A stretch of DNA of 64,000 nucleotides from RYN-230 sp963717125 (lineage in GTDB: Bacteria > Actinomycetota > Actinomycetes > Streptosporangiales > Streptosporangiaceae). The stretch spans positions 186,001 to 250,000 of the forward strand of contig CAVQVG010000013.1 of NCBI GenBank assembly GCA_963717125.1. The letters are read 5' to 3'. A program made the translations under genes and the position numbers. Below are positions 42,282 to 50,500 of this stretch, piece by piece (position 1 is the stretch's first letter; each line of letters begins with the position of its first letter). The notes beneath the pieces are model-generated. The model worked only from the letters and a program-made list of their open reading frames with translations. It searched no databases and was not told where the DNA came from.

Positions 42282-43058
42282 ATGCTGACCGGGCACGCGC
42301 CCATGCTGGCCGCGCTCAACCCGCTGAGTTCCAGCTCGCTGCTGGCCAGCCTGGGCACGCTGGGCGTGTTCCTCGTCATGTTCGCCGAGACCGGGCTGCT
42401 CATCGGCTTCTTCCTGCCCGGTGACTCGCTGCTGTTCACGGCCGGGCTGCTGTGCACCGGCACCGCCTCGCACGCCGCCCGCCTGTCGCTGCCGCTGGTC
42501 ATCCTGGCCGCGGCCGGCGGGGCGCTGCTCGGCGCGCAGACTGGCTTCTACATCGGCCGGGCCGGCGGGCGCCCGCTGTTGCAGCGCACCGGGAACCCCT
42601 ACCTGCGAATCGGGGCCGAGCGGGCGGCCCGGCTGCTGGACCGCTACGGGCACCGCAAGGCGATCGTGCTGGCCCGGTTCATCCCGGTGATCCGCACCGT
42701 GGTCAACCCGCTGGCCGGCGCGCTGGACGTGCCGACCCGTACGTTCACCATCTGGCAGGTGGTGGGCGGGCTGGTCTGGTCGGCCGGGGTCACGCTGGCC
42801 GGTTACACGCTGGGCTCGGCGATCCCCGGCATCGACACCTACCTGCTGCCCGCCATCGCCGTCATCGTGGTGCTCTCGCTGATCCCGATCGGCCTGGAGA
42901 TCTACCGCACCCGGTCCGCGATCCGCCGCGGCGACGCGGGGCCGCGCGGCGACCAGGACGGTGCCGACGACGGCACCCCGCCGGACCAGGCCGCCGCGCG
43001 GCGGCCGGCGGTCGCGAGCCAGCGGCGGGCCGGCCATGATGACCCGGATGACCAGTGA
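42282..43058 (+). CDS. DedA family membrane protein, 258 aa
   Basis: I start at ATG 42282 because AAGGAGG lies eight bases before it; the longer frame to 42183 lacks a site. The DedA signatures are clear: FLVMFAETGLLIGFFLPGDSLLFTAGLL (re-entrant loop with the acidic E and the F/L-PGD), GAQTGFYIGRAGGRPLL and the arginine-containing FIPVIRTVVNPLAGAL. The C-terminal tail is hydrophilic and acidic. DedA proteins are proton-coupled, and some are undecaprenyl- or lipid-phosphate flippases. The gene overlaps a methyltransferase remnant at its 3' end. Confidence 0.92.
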   Translation: MLTGHAPMLAALNPLSSSSLLASLGTLGVFLVMFAETGLLIGFFLPGDSLLFTAGLLCTGTASHAARLSLPLVILAAAGGALLGAQTGFYIGRAGGRPLLQRTGNPYLRIGAERAARLLDRYGHRKAIVLARFIPVIRTVVNPLAGALDVPTRTFTIWQVVGGLVWSAGVTLAGYTLGSAIPGIDTYLLPAIAVIVVLSLIPIGLEIYRTRSAIRRGDAGPRGDQDGADDGTPPDQAAARRPAVASQRRAGHDDPDDQ

Positions 43059-43334
43059 CCGCGAACGACTTCGGGCCACGTTCGAGTCAGCCGCCGCGAG
43101 CTACCAGCAAGCCCGCCCCGAATACCCAGCCGAGCTGTACGACGAGCTGATCCGGCTGGCATCCAGCTGCTGGACACGTTCTCCTCGCACATCGCCATGG
43201 CGCCGTGGCAGCGGGACCGGCTGTATGCCGAGATCCGGCGCCGGCTGGCCGCACGCCCGGACGGCCGGCTGCGGCGGCACTGGGGCGCCGTGCTGCACCT
43301 GGCCCGCCGGCTCGACCAGCCCGCCCCGCGCTGA
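43048..43334 (+). pseudogene. SAM-methyltransferase remnant, N- and C-terminal ends only
   Basis: The first frame starts MTSDRERLRATFESAAASYQQARPEYPAELYDELI, the usual N-terminus of a small-molecule methyltransferase. After LAS the frame changes and the sequence continues LLDTFSSHIAMAPWQRDRLYAEIRRRL, then LRRHWGAVLHLARRLD and a stop at 43332-43334. This is the usual C-terminal end of the same family. The SAM-binding centre (about 140 residues) is missing. The start lies inside the 3' end of the DedA gene, so the two were once translationally coupled. Confidence 0.78.
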
Positions 43335-43371
43335 GCCGGGCCGGGCTGAGCCAGGCTGAGCCGGGCCGGGC

Positions 43372-44160
43372 TCACAGGTCGGACAGGCCCAGGTCCAGGT
43401 TGGGCCGCTCGATGCCGCCGTCCACCTCGAGGATCTTCCCGGTGATGTAGCTGGCCGCCGGGGAGGCCAGGAAGACGACGGCCGCGGCCACCTCGGCCGG
43501 GTCACCGATCCGGCCCAGCGGCGTGGCCTGTTCCATCTGCCCGCGCAGCGTGTCGTCGGTGAGCACGATGTCCAGCGCGGAGGTGGCCACCGCGCCGACC
43601 GCGACCGCGTTGACCCGGATCCGCGGCGCCAGGTCGGCCGCGGCCAGCCGGGTGTAGTGGGCCAGCGCCGCCTTGGCCGTCCCGTAGGCCAGGTACCCCC
43701 GGCCGGCGGTGCGCCCGACCGCGGAGGTGATGCTGACCACCGAGCCGCCGCCGGACGCCAGCAGCGCGGGCGTCGCGGCCTGGGTCAGCCGGTGCGCGGT
43801 GCTCACGTTGAAGTGGAAGGCGTCTTCCAGGTGCCGGGGCTTGGTGGCCAGGAACGGCCGGGGCATCGCGCCGCCGACGTTGTTCACCACGATGTCCAGC
43901 CGGCCGAAGGCGGCCAGCGCGGTGTCCACCAGCCCGGCCATCGCGTCCAGGTCGGCCAGATCGGCGGGGACGGTCACCGCCCGCCGGCAGGCCTCCTCGA
44001 TCTCCCGGGCCACCTTGGCCAGCTCGGCCTCGGTCCGGGCCGAGATCAGCACGTCGGCCCCGGCCTGGGCCAGGGCTACCGCGGTGGCCGCGCCGATCCC
44101 CCGCCCCGCCCCAGTGATCACGGCCGCCTGGCCGCTGACGCGGAATCGATCCAGAATCAT
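43372..44160 (-). CDS. SDR-family 3-oxoacyl reductase-like oxidoreductase, 262 aa
   Basis: Classical short-chain dehydrogenase. The cofactor loop is GAGRGIG (residues 17-23), the structural NNVGG at 93-97, and catalytic Ser146, Tyr159 and Lys163 (YGTAK). ISARTEAEL follows strand 2, and the Arg favours NADP(H). The C-terminal LASPAASYITGKILEVDGG is typical of FabG-like enzymes. The N-terminus ILDRFRVSGQAAVITGAGRGIGAATAVAL and the C-terminal NLDLGLSDL resemble an SDR subgroup common in actinobacterial lipid or sterol catabolism. A KstR-like box lies 22 bp upstream of the start. The substrate is probably an acyl or steroid intermediate, which is an inference. Confidence 0.88.
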   Translation of the reverse strand: MILDRFRVSGQAAVITGAGRGIGAATAVALAQAGADVLISARTEAELAKVAREIEEACRRAVTVPADLADLDAMAGLVDTALAAFGRLDIVVNNVGGAMPRPFLATKPRHLEDAFHFNVSTAHRLTQAATPALLASGGGSVVSITSAVGRTAGRGYLAYGTAKAALAHYTRLAAADLAPRIRVNAVAVGAVATSALDIVLTDDTLRGQMEQATPLGRIGDPAEVAAAVVFLASPAASYITGKILEVDGGIERPNLDLGLSDL

Positions 44161-44181
44161 GGCGCCAGCCTAGAGCAAGAC

Positions 44182-44195
44182 TAGAACACGTTCCA
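44182..44195. promoter_or_regulatory. KstR-like operator (TAGAACACGTTCCA)
   Basis: The 14-mer fits the published actinobacterial KstR consensus TNNAACNNGTTNNA exactly. It sits 22-35 bp upstream of the SDR start, where a repressor would block transcription. KstR controls sterol and related lipid breakdown genes in mycobacteria and rhodococci. Whether this genome has KstR is not visible here. Confidence 0.55.
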
Positions 44196-44231
44196 ATTCT
44201 GGCCCGCATCCCGTTGCTGATCAACCGATCA

Positions 44232-44249
44232 GTGTCGTCAGAGCGACAC
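44232..44249. terminator. Possible hairpin GTGTCG-TCAGAG-CGACAC
   Basis: A perfect 6-bp stem with a 6-base loop lies between the deacetylase 3' end (minus) and the SDR promoter (also minus). It could stop transcripts from the upstream operon. No T-tract follows, so it is a weak candidate. Confidence 0.3.
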
Positions 44250-44266
44250 CAGACGGTTGGTCACGA

Positions 44267-44301
44267 ACGGAGGACGGAGGACGGAGGACGGAGGACGGAG
44301 G
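44267..44301. repeat. Five 7-bp tandem repeats (ACGGAGG)
   Basis: Five perfect ACGGAGG units lie just after the deacetylase stop. On the plus strand they resemble repeated Shine-Dalgarno cores, but no plus-strand gene follows. Slippage is the likely origin. Confidence 0.85.
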
Positions 44302-44329
44302 TGCGGGGTGGGCTGGCGGCGGCGCGGGC

Positions 44330-45397
44330 TTAGCGGGCCGGCGCCAGCAAGTGATCGGCGCGGGTGAAGCGGAAGCCGCGGTCCAGCAGGCCTTGGATCA
44401 CCAGCGGCAGGGCGGCCACCGTCTGCGACCGGTCCCCGCCGCCGTCGTGCATCAGGATGATCGAGCCTGGCCGGGTCTGCATCAGCACCCGGCCAGCGAT
44501 CAGCGCCACACCGGGCTGGGCCCAGTCGGACGGGTCCACGTCCCACAACACGATCGGGGTGGCCCGTTCGCCCAGCCAGCGCAGCACGTCCTGGCTGCGC
44601 GACCCGTACGGCGGCCGGAACAGCCCGGGCCCGGCCCCGCCCCCAGCCGCCCGGGTGACGGCCTCGTCGGTCCGGTCCAGCTGCTCGGTCAGCTGAGCGC
44701 GGGACAGGTCCGGCAGGAACGGATGCGACCAGGTGTGGTTGCCCAGGCCGTGCCCGGCCGCGGCCGTCTGGGCGACGTCGGCGGGGTGCGCGCTGGCCTG
44801 CAGCCCCACGCAGAAGAAGGTGGCCGGCACCTGGTACCGGTCCAGGATGCCGAGGATCTGCCCGGTGTAGGGCGGGTTCGGGCCGTCGTCGAACGTGAGC
44901 GCGACCTCCGGTACCGCGTCGGCCGGGATTGGGCGGCGGCCGTGCCGGGCCAGCCGCCCGGCCCCGGCCAGCGCGGTGGCCTGCGCCCGGCTGCCCGCGA
45001 TCCCGGCGCGGTGCTCGGCGCTGCGGCCGGTCAGCGTGCCACCCCGCGCGGTCAGCCTGCTCAGCGCGGCCAGATCGCGCCGGGCCGCCTCGGCCAGGGC
45101 GCCTGCTAGTACCGAGCCGAGCAGCGGCCGGCCGGGCAGCAGCCACGGATCCGCGCGGTAAACCGGCAGCCCGGCGGCCCGCAGCACACCGTCGAGCACA
45201 CCGTTGGTGCTGTCCAGCACGGCCACCACGGGCTGGGCCGCGGCCAGGCCGGCCAGGTACCGGGTGAGGTCGCCGCCCTGGCCCGGGCCGAACCGGGTCA
45301 GCGGGCGCACCGGCTGGCCGCCGGCGTCCAGCACCGCGACCTCGAACCCAGCCGCGGTCCACGCGATGCCCGCGTAGCGCCGAGCCGGCTCAGCCAT
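44330..45397 (-). CDS. Polysaccharide deacetylase family protein with N-terminal RNase H-like domain, 355 aa
   Basis: Start ATG 45397 overlaps the ROK regulator stop by 8 bp. Residues about 5-105 (AGIAWTAAGFEVAVLDAGGQ... VVAVLDSTNGVLDGVLRAAGLPVYRADPW) look like an RNase H/RuvC-like fold as in IS110-type DEDD domains, but not all acidic residues are clear. The C-terminal NodB domain (from about 165) has TFDDGPNPPYT with the catalytic and metal Asp pair, the metal motif HTWSH, RPPYG, and the last-motif ILMHDGGGDR. It should remove acetyl groups from an amino-sugar polymer. No signal peptide is seen, so it may act inside the cell. It belongs to the minus-strand sugar operon. Confidence 0.87.
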   Translation of the reverse strand: MAEPARRYAGIAWTAAGFEVAVLDAGGQPVRPLTRFGPGQGGDLTRYLAGLAAAQPVVAVLDSTNGVLDGVLRAAGLPVYRADPWLLPGRPLLGSVLAGALAEAARRDLAALSRLTARGGTLTGRSAEHRAGIAGSRAQATALAGAGRLARHGRRPIPADAVPEVALTFDDGPNPPYTGQILGILDRYQVPATFFCVGLQASAHPADVAQTAAAGHGLGNHTWSHPFLPDLSRAQLTEQLDRTDEAVTRAAGGGAGPGLFRPPYGSRSQDVLRWLGERATPIVLWDVDPSDWAQPGVALIAGRVLMQTRPGSIILMHDGGGDRSQTVAALPLVIQGLLDRGFRFTRADHLLAPAR

Positions 45398-46778
45398 CGG
45401 CGTCGGCCGGCCCCGCACCCACCGATCCAGCACCCACCGATCCAGCACCCACCGATCCAGCACCCAGCGACCCGGCACCCACCGGCCCGGCACCCATCGA
45501 CCCAGCACCCAGCGACCCAGCACCGGCCGGCCCGAGCCCGTCCGGGGCGGCGCCGTCCGCAGTGGGCCCGTCCGGCGCCAGCCCCGGCAACGCGGCCACC
45601 AGCCGCCGCCAGGCCAGGTCCGCGCCGGCCGCCATGCAGCCGTCCACCACCGCGTCGGTGCCGCGGGCGCTGACCCGGATGTCCGGCACCACCGGCGCCA
45701 TGCCGCGCAACTCGGCGTGCACCATGTCGGCGAAGCCCGGGGCCTGGCCGATCCCGCCGCCGAGCACCACGAGCTGGGGGTCGACCACGGTGACCACCGC
45801 GCAGATCGCCTTGGCCACCAGGCGGGCCTCGTCCGCCACCACCGCCGCGGCCCGCACGTCGCCCGCCGCCGCGGCGGCGAACACCCGGCGCGCGGACACC
45901 GGGCCGCGCAGGCCGGCCCGGCGGGCGGCGCGGACGACACCCGCGGCCGACCCGGCCGCCTCCAGCACCCCGCGGCGCCGCGCGTCCCCCTCGTCGGTCC
46001 CGGTGCCCTCGGAAATCGGCAGGTAGGCGATTTCCCCGGCCACCCCGTGGAAGCCGCGGTGCAGCCGGCCGTTCAGCACCAGGCCCATGCCGATGCCGGT
46101 GCCGACGGTGACGAACGCGAAGCTGTCCACTCCCCGGCCGTGCCCGAGAGCCTGCTCGGCCAGGGCCGCCGCGTCGGCGTCGTTCTCCACCACCAGATTC
46201 GGCCCGAACGCGTCCCGCAGCCCGCCCAGCACCTCGGGCTTGCCCCAGCCGGACAGCCCGCCGGTGATGGTGAGCTTGCCCAGCCGCGGGTTGTACACCC
46301 CGGGACTGCCGATGACGGTCTGGGTGATCGCGGCAAGAGCCACGCCCACCTCCGCGCACAGCCCGTCGGACAGGCCGACCAGCTCGGCGATCCGGCTGCT
46401 CACGCTGGACGCCCGGCTGCGCACCGACTGCCGGGCGCGGACCTCCCCGCTCAGGTCGGCCAGCGCGCCGCGCAGGTACTGCTGCCCGATGTCCAGGCCC
46501 AGCACGAACCCGGCGTCGGGCCGGATCTCGTACAGCCGGGCGCTGCGCCCGGGCACCCCGGTGCGGTGGCCGGCCGTCCGGATCAGGCCGGAGCGCTCCA
46601 CGTTCGACATGGCCAGCGACACGGTGGGCTTGGACAGCCCGGACAGCCGGGCCAGGTCAGCCCGCGAGCAGGGGCCGAACTGCCGGATCTTGCCGAGCAG
46701 CAGCTGCTCGTTGAGCTCCCGGATGAGCTGCGGACGTGCGGCCTGGCCACCCGGCGGCGCGAGGGCCGTCGTCGTCAT
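45390..46778 (-). CDS. ROK family (NagC/XylR-type) transcriptional regulator, 462 aa
   Basis: AGGAGG spaced correctly before ATG 46778 sets the start; an ATG ten codons upstream is less likely. The N-terminal winged helix is clear (SRADLARLSGLSKPTVSLAMSNVERSGLI). It is followed by the ROK fold with GLDIGQQYLRGALADLSG, VENDADAAALAEQALGHGR and TVGTGIGMGLVLNGRLHRG...AGEIAYLP. The usual Cys-rich zinc motif after this is absent. The last 45 residues are GAGS(L/V/M)GAG-type repeats coded by 15-bp DNA repeats (45416-45530). A ROK-type palindrome between the divergent kinase genes (49298-49320) is its likely target. Sugar or sugar-phosphate binding would release DNA. Confidence 0.9.
   Translation of the reverse strand: MTTTALAPPGGQAARPQLIRELNEQLLLGKIRQFGPCSRADLARLSGLSKPTVSLAMSNVERSGLIRTAGHRTGVPGRSARLYEIRPDAGFVLGLDIGQQYLRGALADLSGEVRARQSVRSRASSVSSRIAELVGLSDGLCAEVGVALAAITQTVIGSPGVYNPRLGKLTITGGLSGWGKPEVLGGLRDAFGPNLVVENDADAAALAEQALGHGRGVDSFAFVTVGTGIGMGLVLNGRLHRGFHGVAGEIAYLPISEGTGTDEGDARRRGVLEAAGSAAGVVRAARRAGLRGPVSARRVFAAAAAGDVRAAAVVADEARLVAKAICAVVTVVDPQLVVLGGGIGQAPGFADMVHAELRGMAPVVPDIRVSARGTDAVVDGCMAAGADLAWRRLVAALPGLAPDGPTADGAAPDGLGPAGAGSLGAGSMGAGPVGAGSLGAGSVGAGSVGAGSVGAGPADADG
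45416..45530. repeat. 15-bp tandem repeats in the ROK regulator 3' end
   Basis: About seven to eight units of CACCCACCGATCCAG and close variants lie in the last part of the ROK gene and encode the GSVGAG-like tail. The first three units are identical, so expansion is recent. The tail is outside the conserved fold. Confidence 0.85.
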
Positions 46779-46853
46779 GCCCACCTCCTCGGGGGCGAGT
46801 CCGGTCATCCCGGCAGGCTCCTCACGATCCGGCGCCGGCCGGGCGGGCGGCGG

Positions 46854-48242
46854 TCATGACAAGTAAGCCAGGTCCGGGCCGTGCCGGTCCCGGTAGTCCG
46901 CGATCAGCTCCCTGGCCGCGGTGATGCCGGGCACGAGCGGATGCTCGGCCAGCGCTACCGCCGCCAGCCCGGCGTCCCCGGTCATGGCCGCCTGCACGAT
47001 GCCCCGCTCATACTCCTTCACCTGCATGATGAGGCCAAGCGCCGGACGCGGCAGCTCGGGCAGCGGCAGCGGGGTCAGCCCACTGGGATCGACCCGGGCC
47101 GGTACCTCCACCACGTCGGACGGGTCCAGGCCCAGGCTGGCCCCGGCCGGTGTGTTGACGATCACCTCGCCCGGCGCGCGGCCGGCCAGCCCGTCGATGA
47201 CCCGCAGCGCCAGGCCCTCGTACCCGCCGATCCGCGCGGTGGCGATCTCGGTGGGCGGCTGCGCCGACCGGCGGGCCCGGGCCGCGCCCTGCCCGTTGTC
47301 ACCCTGCATGTCCGCCCGCATGTAGGTGTCCCGGCGCACCCCGAGCAGCGTGTCGTAGACCGCCCAGGCGTCCTGCACGCCGCCGTCGGCGAACGCTTTG
47401 GCCAGGCCGGCCAGCAACTCCTCGTTGAGCCGCAGCACGTCCTGGCCGCGGGTGGCCCCGGCCCGGCGGATGTCGGCCACGTACCGGCCGGGGTCGTAGA
47501 AGTAGTAGACGTACTCGGTCGGGATCGCGCCCACCCGGCGGACCAGCTCGGGGTCGAAGGACGCGAACCGGTGGTCGGCCCGCTGCAGCTCCTCGAACCG
47601 GTCCAGCAGCTCGCCGATCCGCTCCCGGCCGCCGTCGCGCAGCGAGCACACCCAGCCAAGATGGTTCAGCCCGGCGTAGCTGCCGGCCACGCTGACGTCT
47701 TCGGCACCGAGGAACGCGGCCAGGTGCTCGACCGTGCCGCCCGGCGTGTCACACACCCCGGCCACCCGGACCTTGCCCTGGGTGGAGATGGCCTGGGTGA
47801 TCAGGCCCGCCGGGTTGGTGAAGTTGATCAGTACCGCGTCCGGCGCAACCTCGGCCAGCAGGTCACAGTAGGCCAGCACGACCGGGATCGTGCGCAGCGC
47901 CATGGCGCCGCCGCCCGGCCCGGTGGTCTCCTGGCCGACGATGCCGCGGCGCAACGCCACCTCCTCATCGATGACCCGGCCGCGGTCGCCGCCGACCCGG
48001 ATCGCGGAGAAGACGTAGTCCGCGCCGGTGAACGCCTCGGCCGCGTCGCCGCTCACCTGGATCACGTCCGGGTGGCCGAGGGCGGTCGCGATCTCCACGG
48101 CCAGCCGGCAGATCGTGTCACGGCGGCCCGGGTCCGGTTCGAACAGGCAGATCTCGGTGAACGTGCCCGGCCGGCCGGCCAGCACCGCGCGCACGAAGGC
48201 GGGCATCCGCACCCCGCCGCCGCCCAGGATGGTCAGCTTCAT
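46854..48242 (-). CDS. Glycoside hydrolase family 4 (6-phospho-beta-glucosidase-like), 462 aa
   Basis: GH4 enzyme with N-terminal NAD-binding loop LTILGGGGVRMPAF and the GQETTGPGGGAMALRTIP block (103-120). INFTNPAGLITQAI follows, and the metal ligands Cys164 (VCDTP) and His194 (GLNHLGW). These motifs are those of the beta-specific subgroup. GH4 enzymes use NAD+ and Mn2+ to oxidise C3 and eliminate the aglycone, and most act on 6-phospho-glycosides. The ATG overlaps the PfkB kinase stop by 4 bp. No phosphotransferase system is in the window, so the phosphate would have to come from one of the cluster's kinases, or the substrate is not phosphorylated. Confidence 0.92.
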   Translation of the reverse strand: MKLTILGGGGVRMPAFVRAVLAGRPGTFTEICLFEPDPGRRDTICRLAVEIATALGHPDVIQVSGDAAEAFTGADYVFSAIRVGGDRGRVIDEEVALRRGIVGQETTGPGGGAMALRTIPVVLAYCDLLAEVAPDAVLINFTNPAGLITQAISTQGKVRVAGVCDTPGGTVEHLAAFLGAEDVSVAGSYAGLNHLGWVCSLRDGGRERIGELLDRFEELQRADHRFASFDPELVRRVGAIPTEYVYYFYDPGRYVADIRRAGATRGQDVLRLNEELLAGLAKAFADGGVQDAWAVYDTLLGVRRDTYMRADMQGDNGQGAARARRSAQPPTEIATARIGGYEGLALRVIDGLAGRAPGEVIVNTPAGASLGLDPSDVVEVPARVDPSGLTPLPLPELPRPALGLIMQVKEYERGIVQAAMTGDAGLAAVALAEHPLVPGITAARELIADYRDRHGPDLAYLS

Positions 48243-49225
48243 CCGTCAGATCCCATCGCCGGTTTCCCTTCCTGGGCGGCCATGGCCGCCTGCAGGCTGG
48301 CCGCCACGGCCAGCGCGTCGCCGAGCATCTCGTCCGGGCCGACCGTGCTGATCCCGGCCACGTCCACCTCGCCGACCCCGCCGAGCCGGGCCACCGCGGC
48401 CGACCCGGCCGCGTTGGCCGCGACCACGGCCCGGGTCAGCGGCACGCCCCGCAGCAGCTCCGCGATCAGCGCCCCGGCGAACGCGTCGCCCGCGCCAGTC
48501 CGGTCCCGGACCCGAACTTGCTGAACGCCCTCGCGTATCTCGGCCGTGCCGTCCGGCCCGGCCACCACCGCGCCCGCCGCGCCGCGCTTGACCACCAGCG
48601 GGGTGCGCCAGGCCAGCGCGGCGGCCACCGCCGACTCGAAGCTGGCCGCCCCGGTCAGCCGGATCAGCTCGTCGTCGTTGGGCACGAACACGTCGGCCAG
48701 CGCGAGGCACTCCAGGATCGGGTCCCGGTTGCGCTCGTCGCCCAGCGACATGTCCAGCACCACCTTGGCACCCAGCGCGCGGGCCTCGCGGATAAAGGCG
48801 GGTATGCCGGGCCCCGCGTGCAGGTAGCACCAGCGCGGCCGCTCCCGGCGCAATACCTCGTACCACCGGTCCAGTTCCGGCCGTTCGCCCGCGGTGCGGG
48901 GCGGCAGGTGGGTGACGAAGCCGCGGTCGCTGGCGAAGTTGAGCACGACGGTGATCCCGGCGCAGCGCCGCGGCAGCAGCGCCGACGGGGACAGCTCCAC
49001 GCCGGCCCGGGCGCAGTGCGTGAGGACGACCCTGGAGCCGATGTCGTTGCCGAGCAGGGTGCACAGCCCGGCCTTCGCGCCCGCCTCGGCGGCCGCGCTC
49101 GCGCTGGTGACGGCGCCGCCGCAGGACACGCCGAACTCGTCGGTGAAGACTTCCTCGCCGGGTCCGGGCAGCTCGGCCAGGTGCCCGAAGACGAGTTCGA
49201 GGAACACCGAGCCGAACGAGATCAT
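48239..49225 (-). CDS. PfkB family carbohydrate kinase, 328 aa
   Basis: Ribokinase-fold kinase with the N-terminal GGAVTSASAAAEAGAKAGL glycine block. The C-terminal anion-hole signature is DRTGAGDAFAGALIAEL, with the catalytic Asp in GAGDAF. Length is normal. I use ATG 49225; a TTG two codons upstream is better spaced from GGAGGAG and could be the true start. It is the first gene of the minus-strand operon, directly facing the 23-bp palindrome. Its substrate is a sugar or sugar phosphate. Fructose- or tagatose-type kinases give 1,6-bisphosphates, but the specificity cannot be read here. Confidence 0.9.
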   Translation of the reverse strand: MISFGSVFLELVFGHLAELPGPGEEVFTDEFGVSCGGAVTSASAAAEAGAKAGLCTLLGNDIGSRVVLTHCARAGVELSPSALLPRRCAGITVVLNFASDRGFVTHLPPRTAGERPELDRWYEVLRRERPRWCYLHAGPGIPAFIREARALGAKVVLDMSLGDERNRDPILECLALADVFVPNDDELIRLTGAASFESAVAAALAWRTPLVVKRGAAGAVVAGPDGTAEIREGVQQVRVRDRTGAGDAFAGALIAELLRGVPLTRAVVAANAAGSAAVARLGGVGEVDVAGISTVGPDEMLGDALAVAASLQAAMAAQEGKPAMGSDG

Positions 49226-49297
49226 GTCCAACCGAACGCTCCTCCAGCTGCGGCGATCATGGATCACAGTTCGGCCACGGGACTGTTACTGATCAGT

Positions 49298-49320
49298 TAG
49301 TTAGGATACTGTCCTAACTA
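49298..49320. promoter_or_regulatory. Perfect 23-bp palindrome, likely ROK operator (TAGTTAGGA-N5-TCCTAACTA)
   Basis: Two perfect 9-bp arms flank TACTG in the 165-bp region between the divergent PfkB and ROK kinase genes. The spacer-centred TTAGGA...TCCTAA core matches the operator type described for bacterial ROK repressors. The location lets one regulator control both operons. A clearly AT-rich stretch around it would hold the two promoters. Confidence 0.8.
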
Positions 49321-49390
49321 CTCTCGGTGCAAACCACTTAAATACTCGCAGAACCCCTGGTTGAGTCCATAGCAAAAGCTGGATGGCATC

Positions 49391-50457
49391 GTGACAAATC
49401 CTCCGGTCGTAGCCGCAATCGACTTCGGCGGCAGCAAGATCGCCGTTGCCGTCTGCGACCTGACCGGGAACCGGCTGGCCTCCGGCCGGGTCAGTGCCCG
49501 CAGCGGCGAGGGGCAGGCCCTGGGGCCGGCCAGCGGCGACGGCTCCCCCGCCGGGCTGGCCGGGGCCCGGGCCATCTTCGACCGCGGCGTGCGGACCACC
49601 CGTGAGCTGCTGGCCACCGCCGCCCCCGGTCGCGAACTGGCCGCGGTGGGGGTGGCCACGTTCGGCATCCCGGCCGAGGACCAGGTCCTGCTGGCCCCCG
49701 CCATCGACGGCTGGGAGTCACTGGCGCTGGGCCGCGAGTTGCGCGCGGCGTTCCCGGGCGCACAGATCAAGATGGCCACCGACGTCAAGGCGGCCGCGGC
49801 CGCGGAGTACCGGTGGGGCGCGCTGCGCGGCTGCGACCCGGGCGTGTACCTCAACCTGGGCACCGGGCTGGCCGCCGCGATCGTGGCCGGCGGCCAGGTG
49901 CTCAGCGGCGAGGCAGGCGCGGCCGGTGAGATCGGCTACAACCTGCGGGCCATCGCCGACGTCGGCCTCGGCCTGGGCCAGCGGGTCCCGCTGGAGGACG
50001 CGGTGAGCGGGCTGGGCCTGGCCCGGCAGGTCAGCGCACGCGGGCTGGCCCGGCCGCCGGCGCCGGGCCGCTGTCCGCGGCGGATGTCTTCGACACCAGC
50101 CTCGACGATCCCGACCTGGCCGACCTGGCCACCGGATTCGTCGCGGAACTGGCGTTTCACGTGGTTAACCTGGCCATCTGCATCAACCCGGCGCGGATCG
50201 CGGTCGGCGGTGGCATGGCCGGTTCGTGGGCCCGGCTGCAGCCGGACCTGGAGCGCGCGCTGAACGCAGGCGCGCCGTTCCCGCCGCAACTCGTCCTGGC
50301 CGAGTTCCCGCACGAGGCGCCGCTCATCGGCGCCGTGGCGCTCGCCGTGGACGCCGCCCAGCGGCGGCCTTCGCTCCTCGACGACCAGCAACCGGCAGCT
50401 GACCTCGATGGCCATCGGCGGCCATCACCCGCATGGCTGGCGGGGGACTGCTCATGA
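49391..50457 (+). pseudogene. ROK family sugar kinase, frameshifted near 50060
   Basis: The first frame encodes AAIDFGGSKIAVAVCD (phosphate-1 motif), the TDVKAAAAAEYRWG region with the catalytic Asp, and VYLNLGTGLAAAIVAGG, then AGEIGYN where glucokinases have EIGH. After RGLARPP the reading continues in another frame as PLSAADVFDTSLDDPDLADLA and on to AIGINPARI-like ICINPARIAVGGGMAGSW and the C-terminal helix. One missing base near 50045-50070 explains this. The CxCGxxGC zinc motif of glucokinases is absent. It is the first gene of the plus-strand operon. If the frameshift is real, the kinase is dead; a sequence error is equally possible. Confidence 0.85.
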
Positions 50458-50500
50458 CCCCCCGCCCGCTCGCTCATTTTCAACATCGAAGGGCTAGCCA

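Noticed and set aside
45400..45540. The repeats in the ROK regulator tail considered as a CRISPR array
   Set aside because: Units are contiguous, 15 bp, without spacers, and in frame with a protein; no cas genes are present.
46881..48524. A 547-codon plus-strand frame opposite the GH4 and PfkB genes
   Set aside because: Antisense shadow, low-complexity peptide, and both minus-strand genes have intact catalytic motifs.
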